Assembly (NCBI GenBank): GCA_030695705.1
Contig: JAUYPS010000009.1
Coordinates: 1-12,414 of the forward strand
Direction of reading: 5' to 3'
Length of the DNA stretch: 12,414 bases
Source of the DNA: a bacterium
GTDB taxonomy: Bacteria; Patescibacteriota; Minisyncoccia; 2-02-FULL-40-12; IGHO2-12-FULL-4
A program made the translations under genes and the position numbers. The notes under the pieces are model-generated. The model made no database searches and was not told where the DNA came from. It saw only the letters and a program-made list of their open reading frames with translations. Below are positions 6,273 through 12,329 of this stretch, piece after piece. Position 1 is the first letter of the stretch. Every line of letters begins with the position of its first letter.

Positions 6273-6782
6273 TTAAGCTGGATTATTTAAAACATCGCCA
6301 ACTATTTGAATCATCTTTTTAACCAAAGCACCCTTTTTGTTTTTACCTCGGACAATATGGCAAACATGAACAAGAAAAGTTCTGTCCGGATGTTCTTTGG
6401 AAAGAAATTGAATCGAGCCGGAGTTAAAAATGATTTTCTTATCTAAACTTTTTTGCCTCTTAAATTTAGCTTGCATTTTTAGCCCCCTCTCTGCGTCTTT
6501 AATAAAGTTTCTATCGCAGGTTAGTAAAATAAATATGGGTGCCGTGAAAAGGAATTTATAAATGTGATACTGATCCGACAAAATCAGTTTTTTAATCAAA
6601 CCGACTACCTGGAAATCAAATATTCCCAATGATTTAAAAAGTGAGGGGAAATAAACGATTTTTATCTCATATCTGCCATCGGCAACCAAACTATCAAAAG
6701 CGTCACTGTCTACCGGGGGCGTGTCCTCATCCAAAAAAATAAAAACCGGAATTTTTTCCTTTGAAGCTTTTGCAGGATCCAA
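6273..6782 (-). CDS. Hypothetical protein, DUF5615/PIN-like candidate
   Basis: A 169-residue protein read from a TTG at 6782. The start is supported by AGGGAG at 6795-6790, 7 nt upstream, and no in-frame ATG is available near it. The N-terminal strand VFIFLDEDTP (13-22, acidic D18/E19/D20) and the later strand FILLTCDRNF (84-93) match the spacing style of DUF5615 / Mut7-C PIN-like proteins (FL-DE-LP ... ILVT-DRDF), some of which are toxins or RNA nucleases. The similarity is short and I see no antitoxin partner beside it, so the assignment is tentative. The C-terminal 60 residues are basic (KFKRQKS, RGKNKKGALVKK), which could suit nucleic-acid binding. It lies 54 nt after the MurE-like gene on the same strand and ends at a hairpin terminator, so it may be the tail of the ruvA-femX-murE operon. 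Confidence 0.6.
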   Translation of the reverse strand: MDPAKASKEKIPVFIFLDEDTPPVDSDAFDSLVADGRYEIKIVYFPSLFKSLGIFDFQVVGLIKKLILSDQYHIYKFLFTAPIFILLTCDRNFIKDAERGLKMQAKFKRQKSLDKKIIFNSGSIQFLSKEHPDRTFLVHVCHIVRGKNKKGALVKKMIQIVGDVLNNPA

Positions 6783-6789
6783 ACTTTTT

Positions 6790-6795
6790 CTCCCT
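6790..6795 (-). promoter_or_regulatory. Shine-Dalgarno (AGGGAG) supporting the TTG start at 6782
   Basis: AGGGAG on the minus strand lies 7 nt before the TTG codon. It is the main evidence that this gene uses a TTG start. Confidence 0.6.
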
Positions 6796-6836
6796 GGATT
6801 TAAAGGAACCTATAATAAATAAAACTTAACAGATTA

Positions 6837-8129
6837 TTATTTCAAGGTCAAAATGTCGGACACCACCTGGCGATCTGACCAAGGAATCTTTCGTCCGCCG
6901 GCTACAGCCAAAGTAGTTTCCGACCCTTTACCGGTTATGACCACCGTATCGTCTTTGGTGGCCAGAGCCAAAACACAGGCGATCGCCTCTTGACGGTCGA
7001 GAATTACTTTCACCTTATGTTTACCAGTTTCCGGTTCAGCATGTGGTGAGCTTGTCGAATCCGGAATTCCTGAAGCAATATCTTTGATAATGCTTTGCGG
7101 ATCTTCGTCGTACGGATCCTCGTTAGTCAAAATTATTTCATCGCAATACTGCGAGGCGATCCGGCCAAACTCGGGCCTTTTCCATTTGTCCCTGCCGCCT
7201 CCGCATGCTCCTAAAACACAAAGCAGTTTTCTTCCGAGCGGAAGTTTTTTGCGCAAATATGAATAGACGAGCTCCAAAGAATCCGGGGTATGGGCATAAT
7301 CAATCACCACCCGGAATGACTGGCCGGAGTTAATATATTCCATCCTGCCCGGAACGGAAACAACTTTCTCCAAGGCCCTCTTGATGGTCTCGATCTTTAT
7401 TCCATAATTTTCTGCTACTGCTACCGCCGCCAGAATATTGTATTTATTAAAGTCCCCTTCCAAAACGGTGTTTAATTCTAATTTAGACCAATCATGCCAG
7501 CCATAAAGAATTTTTTTGTTGGACTTGAATTTCTTAAATCTTTCCAAAAGCGGTTCATCCTCGTTAAGGATATGGGCATGCTTAGCTTTTTTGAAAAGCA
7601 TTTCTTTGGCCTGGATATAATTTTCCATAGACCCATGACTCTCGAGATGCTCGGGATAAATATTGGTCAGCACCGCTGAATCGAATCTGATTCCCAGGTG
7701 TCTTTTTTGCTTGATTCCTTCAGAAGTCACCTCCAGCACTAGATACTTACAGCCAGCTTTCTTCGCCTCTCGCATAAATTTGTGCATCTTGAATCGGCCC
7801 GGCATAGTCATTTTTAAGTTATTCGGCCATTCTTTGTCTTTGATTTTGTAACCAAGGGAACCAATGGCCGCCACTGGTGCCGGCTCGCCCTGAGACCCTC
7901 GAAGAGCTTCTTCTAAAACTTTTGAAATTAAAAAAACGGTAGTGGATTTACCTTTAGTACCGGTAACGCCAATTACCTTTATGGAGCGCGAGGGAAAGCC
8001 GTAAAACAAAGACCCGGCCCAAGCCAGTCCCCAATGATAAATCGGCTGACCGGCCTTAAATAACCGTCGAGGAATAATTTTCCGGCCAAAGTTTAATAAT
8101 TTTTCTAAAGTTTTATTCTCGTTAAGCAT
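6837..8129 (-). CDS. murE: MurE-like UDP-MurNAc-tripeptide synthetase (Mur ligase)
   Basis: A 430-residue Mur ligase that would add the third amino acid to UDP-MurNAc-dipeptide in the cytoplasm, using ATP. Visible motifs: P-loop GVTGTKGKST (54-63), LEVTSEG (132-138), HLESHG (161-166), YIQAKEMLF (171-179, Lys likely carbamylated), DYAHTPDS (277-284), the C-terminal domain opening LGACGGGRDKWKRPE (306-320), and KGSE (401-404). The N-terminal domain is short: the P-loop lies near residue 57 rather than about 110, so the UDP-binding domain is largely missing. At the DNPR position, which reads the third residue in diaminopimelate enzymes, the sequence is EDPYDEDP (337-344). Two segments (76-86 and 356-369) look like insertions. 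The start overlaps the FemX stop as TAATG, implying coupled translation. Some Mur-like ligases act in other pathways, but the FemX partner supports a cell-wall role. Confidence 0.85.
   Translation of the reverse strand: MLNENKTLEKLLNFGRKIIPRRLFKAGQPIYHWGLAWAGSLFYGFPSRSIKVIGVTGTKGKSTTVFLISKVLEEALRGSQGEPAPVAAIGSLGYKIKDKEWPNNLKMTMPGRFKMHKFMREAKKAGCKYLVLEVTSEGIKQKRHLGIRFDSAVLTNIYPEHLESHGSMENYIQAKEMLFKKAKHAHILNEDEPLLERFKKFKSNKKILYGWHDWSKLELNTVLEGDFNKYNILAAVAVAENYGIKIETIKRALEKVVSVPGRMEYINSGQSFRVVIDYAHTPDSLELVYSYLRKKLPLGRKLLCVLGACGGGRDKWKRPEFGRIASQYCDEIILTNEDPYDEDPQSIIKDIASGIPDSTSSPHAEPETGKHKVKVILDRQEAIACVLALATKDDTVVITGKGSETTLAVAGGRKIPWSDRQVVSDILTLK
7029..7066. repeat. Imperfect palindromic insert within the MurE-like gene
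   Basis: TTCCGG (7029-7034) and CCGGAA (7061-7066) flank a segment with further partial pairing, including the core TGAGCTTGTCGAA (7047-7059). It encodes residues around 356-368, a polar segment that interrupts the expected short link between the IIKDIASGI helix and the VKVILDR strand. The core resembles short dispersed repeats seen in many bacterial genomes; that comparison is from memory and unverified. Confidence 0.45.
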
Positions 8130-9061
8130 TAAAATATTTTGCGCCCCAGCTTATAGGCCATGTGCCACCACCAGGAGGTGGTCCGATCGAAAGAACCTGG
8201 ACGCTCCACGGTGCGGCCGCCCCAGCCCAGTTTAAATCTGGTTACCCCCGGCCAGTGGCGCGGATCAATTCCCCACATATCATAATTTTCAAAACCTTCT
8301 TGCTTCAAAAATTTAATTACCGACCAATGTAATAAATATGGCGCCATCAGATGACGATAGTCATAATCAGAGGCACCATGCAGGTAGTAACCTGTTCCTT
8401 TGTACATGAGAAGAACTAAACCGGCTACCGGTTTATCCTGATGATAAGCTAGAAAGAGTTTAGTTTTTATTTCTGAAGCACCGCCGAAAAAATTCAATAA
8501 CTTTTTGTAGTAATCTTTGGAATGAGAAGAAAATTTATCCCTCTTAGCCGTTTTCTTCATTAATTTCCAAAACAAATCTAAGTTATCCACATCCCAGGTT
8601 GGACCTGGGATGTGGATAACTACGTCGTTTTTTTCGGCTACTTTGATATTGTATCTGGTTTTGTAATGCAAACGGTCCAAAAGTTGATCCTCGATTTGGG
8701 TTAAATCAAGAATTACTGTTTTGGCCGGCTGTATTTCTTTCTTTGACCTTTTGAATTTATTTTTGGCCAGAAATTGGGCCACACTGTCGTTAAGCGGTTC
8801 GGTCTTTATAAAAATCGCCTTTTCCTCTTTGGCTAGTTTTTTTAAATATCGGATAAAATTCATCACTTCATTATCTATTCCGCCGGTCATTTGATTAAAA
8901 TCCATCTCCGGTCCGTGCGGGATATATAGATAACTTTTTTTAAAAGGTAACGGCAGCCGGATTATGCCTGTTTGGACTCCACCTTGATCATAGAAAAAAA
9001 CAGGCCTTCCCTGCGACTTTTGAAAATTAAACCAATCTTTTGATTGTAGAAATGAAATCAT
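8129..9061 (-). CDS. FemX/FemAB-like peptidoglycan bridge peptidyltransferase
   Basis: A 310-residue protein of the FemABX family, built from two GNAT-like domains. Such enzymes move an amino acid from aminoacyl-tRNA to the side chain of the third residue of lipid II or UDP-MurNAc-pentapeptide, starting the interpeptide bridge. Recognisable stretches are IPHGPEMDF (47-55), LHYKTRYNIKVAEK (131-144, the usual R-x-NIK/R helix), KKTAKRDKFSSHS (169-181), PVAGLVLLMYKGTGYYLHGA in the second GNAT core, APYLLHWSVIKFLK, and the C-terminal WGIDP...GVTRFKLGWGG. Length is near the family norm. Residues 147-161 are encoded by a perfect 19-bp inverted repeat and look inserted relative to typical members. 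The gene sits between ruvA (7-nt gap) and the MurE-like gene (1-nt overlap), so one mRNA would make both the third-residue ligase and the enzyme that modifies that residue. Confidence 0.88.
   Translation of the reverse strand: MISFLQSKDWFNFQKSQGRPVFFYDQGGVQTGIIRLPLPFKKSYLYIPHGPEMDFNQMTGGIDNEVMNFIRYLKKLAKEEKAIFIKTEPLNDSVAQFLAKNKFKRSKKEIQPAKTVILDLTQIEDQLLDRLHYKTRYNIKVAEKNDVVIHIPGPTWDVDNLDLFWKLMKKTAKRDKFSSHSKDYYKKLLNFFGGASEIKTKLFLAYHQDKPVAGLVLLMYKGTGYYLHGASDYDYRHLMAPYLLHWSVIKFLKQEGFENYDMWGIDPRHWPGVTRFKLGWGGRTVERPGSFDRTTSWWWHMAYKLGRKIF
8581..8621. repeat. Perfect 19-bp inverted repeat with two DnaA-box sequences inside femX
   Basis: The left arm 8581-8599 and right arm 8603-8621 are perfectly complementary, with a 3-nt loop (TGG). 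Each arm contains a consensus DnaA box: TTATCCACA at 8583-8591 and its complement TGTGGATAA at 8611-8619. The element lies inside the coding frame, stays open and encodes residues 147-161 of the FemX-like protein. In RNA it would form a very stable hairpin on either strand. Confidence 0.9.
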
Positions 9062-9068
9062 TTTTTAT

Positions 9069-9662
9069 CTATTTCTTGTTCTTGCTTAAAACTTTGAGCG
9101 CTTGTTTGATCTTTTCTTCGGAGGTCTTGGCTTCAGCCGTTACGGCTTTGACCGCTTCACGAGCGTGGTAAGCGGAATATCCCAAAGAAACCAGAGCATC
9201 GATGGCCTCCCCCTCGGAAGCAAAGTCGCGATCCTTATTCATGCCATAATCCTTCTCCATCAGCTTAGTTTTCAATTCAAGAATAATTCTTTGGCTTGTT
9301 TTTGGACCAACTCCGGAAAGTTTTCTAAGATACTCGCTATCTCCTTTCACTATGGCTAGCTGTAAAGAAGGTAAATCCACGGAAGATAGCAGTCCTTGAG
9401 CAGATTTTGGACCCACTCCCGACACGGTTAAAAGCAAACTAAAAAAAGACAACTCCTCGGGGGTTTCAAACCCATAAAGTTCAAAAGTTCCTTCTCGTGT
9501 ATTGAAATTCGGATAAATAAATAACTTGACTTTAGACCCTACTTTTGATAAAATACCATGAACTCTTTCTGGCAATACCACCCTATAGCCCACCCCATTG
9601 GTATTTATGATTACCGAACTGTCTGAAACCGCTTCAATAACGCCGGAAATAAAGGAGATCAT
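9069..9662 (-). CDS. ruvA: Holliday junction branch migration protein RuvA
   Basis: A 197-residue protein of normal RuvA length and architecture. Domain I is an OB fold (MISFISGVIEAV ... GVGYRVVLP, 1-65). Domain II has two helix-hairpin-helix motifs, SGVGPKSA (81-88) and SGVGPKTS (116-123), which grip the DNA backbone at the four-way junction. An acidic linker follows, then domain III (EAIDALVSLGYSAYHAREAVKAV, about 152-174), the part that contacts the RuvB motor. RuvA tetramers hold the junction square-planar during recombination repair. No ruvB or ruvC is in the window. The start at ATG 9662 gives the standard N-terminus and faces uvrB across 27 bp, placing two DNA-repair genes back to back. 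The femX-like gene follows after 7 nt, so ruvA is probably the promoter-proximal gene of that operon. Confidence 0.96.
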   Translation of the reverse strand: MISFISGVIEAVSDSSVIINTNGVGYRVVLPERVHGILSKVGSKVKLFIYPNFNTREGTFELYGFETPEELSFFSLLLTVSGVGPKSAQGLLSSVDLPSLQLAIVKGDSEYLRKLSGVGPKTSQRIILELKTKLMEKDYGMNKDRDFASEGEAIDALVSLGYSAYHAREAVKAVTAEAKTSEEKIKQALKVLSKNKK

Positions 9663-9678
9663 GCCAAAATTATGGCAT
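9661..9678. promoter_or_regulatory. Inverted repeat in the 27-bp ruvA-uvrB divergent spacer
   Basis: ATGCCA (9661-9666) and TGGCAT (9673-9678) form a 6-bp inverted repeat around AAATTA. It covers part of the ruvA start codon and lies 11 bp before the uvrB ATG. It could be a shared operator or an mRNA hairpin at the ruvA start; no canonical SOS box is recognisable. This is inference from position and symmetry. Confidence 0.35.
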
Positions 9679-9689
9679 AAACAAACCTC

Positions 9690-11681
9690 ATGTTCAAATT
9701 AACCTCAAAATTCAAACCGACCGGAGACCAGCCGGAGGCAATTAAGAAAATAACCAAAAATCTTAAAAATGGCTTGAGACATCAGACCCTTTTAGGCGTA
9801 ACCGGCTCAGGAAAAACTTTCACTATCGCCAACGTCATCGCCAACGTAAAAAAGCCAACCTTGGTTGTTTCCCCCAATAAAACCCTGGCCGCCCAGCTCT
9901 ATCAGGAATTTAAAGAATTTTTCCCTAAAAACTCCGTGCACTATTTTGTCAGCTATTACGACTACTACCAGCCGGAGGCCTACATCCCCCACACCAACAC
10001 CTATATTGAAAAGGACTCCCGCATCAATGAAGAAATAGACCGCTTGCGCCACGCCGCCACCCAAGCTCTCTTAACCAGAGACGATGTAATTATTGTGGCC
10101 TCTGTTTCCTGTATTTATAACCTCGGCTCTCCGGAGGAATATAAAAAATTAAGTTTGGATATTTTTGAGGGACAAAAAATAACCGCCAGTGAGTTTAACC
10201 GGCTTCTTCTGCGTCTGCAATATGTTCCGGATGTGGAACTAAAAAGAGGTAAATTCCGCAAAACAAGAGAAGAGTTTGAAATTATCCCCGCCACCGGAAA
10301 CGAAGTGCTGAAAGTTAAAATTCTAAATAATCACATCAAAAAAATCAGCATAGCCGAGGGTATCGATCTAGACGCTTTAGAATTTGATGATTTAAAATTT
10401 GAACGGCTTATCTCGACCAAAATATTTCCGGCCAAATATTGGATTGCCCCGCAGAACAAACTGACCTTGGCTCTTAGCAACATCAAAGCCGAAATGGAAA
10501 AACACACCGCTAAACTCAAAAAACAAGGACTCCTGGAAGAGGCATTCAGGCTGAAAGAACGGACGGAATACGACCTTGAAATGATAAAACAGACCGGCTA
10601 CTGCCATGGCATAGAAAACTATTCCTGCCATTTGGACTTCCGCAAACCGGGCGAACCCCCCCACACTCTGATTGATTTCTTCAAAACCAAAAAGGACTTT
10701 TTAACCATCGTCGACGAGTCGCATATTACCATACCCCAGCTGCGCGGAATGTTTCATGGTGACCACTCCCGCAAATCTACTTTGATCCGTCACGGTTTCC
10801 GTCTGCCTTCCGCCATCGATAACCGTCCTCTAAAATTTGACGAGTTCGCCAAACGACTTAAACAAGCGATTTACGTTTCGGCTACGCCAAATGATTTTGA
10901 ATTAAAAAAATCCGGAAAAAACGGCGTGACCGAACAACTAGTCCGCCCCACCGGATTACTGGATCCGACTGTTGAAATTGTCAGAACGGAAAATCAAATT
11001 AAACATCTCATCGAAGAAATCAAAAAACGCACCGCCAATAAACAAAGAGTGCTGGTCACTACTCTGACCAAACGGATGGCTGAAGACCTAACCGAGTATC
11101 TCTCTAACGAAAATATTAAAGTTAATTATATCCACTCGGAAATTAAAACCCTGCAACGTCTGGAAATTATCCGGGACTTACGTTTAGGGAATTACGACGT
11201 AATCGTCGGAGTGAATTTACTCCGCGAAGGATTGGATCTGCCGGAAGTATCTTTAATTGCTATTCTTGATGCCGATAAAGAGGGCTTTCTGCGTAACGCC
11301 ACGACTCTCATCCAAACCATGGGACGGGCTGCCCGCAACATCGACGGCCACATTGTGATGTACGCCGACAAAACCACTAAATCAATGAAGTCCGCCATTG
11401 CCGAAACAGTCCGCCGGCGTAAAACCCAAGAGAAATATAACCTCAAAAACAAAATCACTCCCACCACCATCATTAAAGAAATTTCCGTCAGTGACTTGCC
11501 GGCTTTTTCCAAAACAGCCACTTATGCTGGTTATGACCTGTCCAAAACTTCAAAGTTTAACTCCGTCCGCCAACAATTAACCCAGCTTCAAAAAGAAATT
11601 GATCGGGCCATCAAAAAACTTGATTACGAAAAAGCCATCGTGATCAGGGAGCAGATTAAAGAACTCAAAAAAAGAATATAA
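9690..11681 (+). CDS. uvrB: Excinuclease ABC subunit UvrB
   Basis: A 663-residue protein of full family length. It is the damage-verifying helicase-like subunit of nucleotide excision repair: UvrA loads it, it opens the duplex at the lesion and recruits UvrC. Visible elements: the N-terminus FKPTGDQPEAI; Walker A GVTGSGKT (36-43); the beta-hairpin YYDYYQPEAY (89-98) that inserts between strands; motif II VDESH; PSAIDNRPL and YVSATP; helicase C-terminal motifs TTLTKRMAEDLTEYL, GVNLLREGLDLPEV and QTMGRAARN; and a C-terminal UVR coiled-coil (about 628-663, DRAIKKLDYEKAIVIREQIK) that binds UvrC. All key motifs are intact. The start at ATG 9690 has no Shine-Dalgarno and only 27 bp separates it from the divergent ruvA start, so its promoter must overlap ruvA or the mRNA must have a very short leader. 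It converges with the HAD phosphatase gene at its 3' end. Confidence 0.98.
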   Translation: MFKLTSKFKPTGDQPEAIKKITKNLKNGLRHQTLLGVTGSGKTFTIANVIANVKKPTLVVSPNKTLAAQLYQEFKEFFPKNSVHYFVSYYDYYQPEAYIPHTNTYIEKDSRINEEIDRLRHAATQALLTRDDVIIVASVSCIYNLGSPEEYKKLSLDIFEGQKITASEFNRLLLRLQYVPDVELKRGKFRKTREEFEIIPATGNEVLKVKILNNHIKKISIAEGIDLDALEFDDLKFERLISTKIFPAKYWIAPQNKLTLALSNIKAEMEKHTAKLKKQGLLEEAFRLKERTEYDLEMIKQTGYCHGIENYSCHLDFRKPGEPPHTLIDFFKTKKDFLTIVDESHITIPQLRGMFHGDHSRKSTLIRHGFRLPSAIDNRPLKFDEFAKRLKQAIYVSATPNDFELKKSGKNGVTEQLVRPTGLLDPTVEIVRTENQIKHLIEEIKKRTANKQRVLVTTLTKRMAEDLTEYLSNENIKVNYIHSEIKTLQRLEIIRDLRLGNYDVIVGVNLLREGLDLPEVSLIAILDADKEGFLRNATTLIQTMGRAARNIDGHIVMYADKTTKSMKSAIAETVRRRKTQEKYNLKNKITPTTIIKEISVSDLPAFSKTATYAGYDLSKTSKFNSVRQQLTQLQKEIDRAIKKLDYEKAIVIREQIKELKKRI

Positions 11682-11701
11682 AAAAAACCGACCAATCGGC
11701 C
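11681..11701 (-). terminator. Hairpin terminator of the HAD phosphatase gene
   Basis: On the minus strand CCGA-TTGG-TCGG (11699-11688), extendable by two G-T pairs, is followed by seven T residues that touch the uvrB stop codon. On the plus strand only a short T-run follows after several bases, so termination of uvrB here would be weak. The spacer between the convergent genes is only 25 bp. Confidence 0.55.
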
Positions 11702-11706
11702 GGCAT

Positions 11707-12255
11707 TTACAGATACTTTTGTCTCAAATGGCTCAGACAAAGAATTCCAATAATTTCTTGTAGGTCATTTACTATAAAATCTGCCTTGACTGTAGCGCTA
11801 CATTCTCTTTCCACCAAAATAGTTTTGCAACCGGCCCTAGAGCCGGCTCTTGCATCTTTATATGTATCCCCGATCATGTATGATTCCCGCAAATCAATTC
11901 CCCACTTATCGGCTGCCACCAAAATCATTAGGGGCGATGGTTTCCTGAGAAGGCATCCGTCATCGTCAGTGTGTCGGCACATAAAAACATCGTCCAAATC
12001 TAAGCTCTTAACCACTTCGTCCTGAATTTTTTGCCACTCTTCAGCACTCAGATATCCATGCGACACATCCGGCTGATTGGTAATCATTATCCTCAAAAAC
12101 CCATATTCTTTTGCAATTTCTAAAAGATGATGAACGTGAGGAGCAAATTCTAACTCATCAAAAGCAAAGGGGGCGGTAAACTTTTCAGGATGATTTGGTC
12201 GTTTGATAATTTTAATAAGCGTCCCATCACGATCGAGAAAAAGGGCTTTCTTCAA
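11707..12255 (-). CDS. HAD-IIIA phosphatase, GmhB-like (heptose bisphosphate / histidinol-phosphate family)
   Basis: A 182-residue HAD-superfamily phosphatase. Motif I is FLDRDGTLI (Asp 8 nucleophile, Asp 10 acid/base), motif II ITNQ (Thr 59), motif III RKPSP (Lys 105) and motif IV IGDTYKDARAG (Asp 130 and Asp 134 for magnesium). The loop CRHTDDDGCLLRKP (93-106) matches the zinc loop of D-glycero-D-manno-heptose-1,7-bisphosphate 7-phosphatase, but the fourth ligand, normally Cys, is Leu 103. The start is a TTG at 12255, supported by AGAGG 6 nt upstream and by the family N-terminus MKKALFLDRDGT. A heptose-nucleotide role is the default for this family, but no other heptose gene is in the window, so the true substrate is open. 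The end of an IS30-type element lies about 20 bp upstream of the start, so expression may depend on the insertion sequence end. Confidence 0.85.
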   Translation of the reverse strand: MKKALFLDRDGTLIKIIKRPNHPEKFTAPFAFDELEFAPHVHHLLEIAKEYGFLRIMITNQPDVSHGYLSAEEWQKIQDEVVKSLDLDDVFMCRHTDDDGCLLRKPSPLMILVAADKWGIDLRESYMIGDTYKDARAGSRAGCKTILVERECSATVKADFIVNDLQEIIGILCLSHLRQKYL

Positions 12256-12316
12256 TTTACACCTCTTTAACTTTATGTAAATGAACCTTTGAAGTGCAAC
12301 ACCTCTTAATCATGGA

Positions 12317-12322
12317 TATAAT
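12317..12322 (+). promoter_or_regulatory. Consensus -10 element (TATAAT) before the transposase start
   Basis: TATAAT lies 7 bp before ATG 12330. No good -35 hexamer is seen at 16-18 bp upstream, so it may be a weak native promoter of the element, one that needs an adjacent -35 sequence, or chance. Confidence 0.3.
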
Positions 12323-12329
12323 CCGGAAT

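Noticed and set aside
8581..8621. Replication origin at the paired DnaA boxes
   Set aside because: Only one inverted pair is seen, within a coding sequence, with no AT-rich unwinding region, no cluster of further boxes and no dnaA or dnaN gene nearby.
11192..11521. Minus-strand open frame of 109 codons inside uvrB
   Set aside because: uvrB is intact on the other strand with all motifs; this is a shadow frame.
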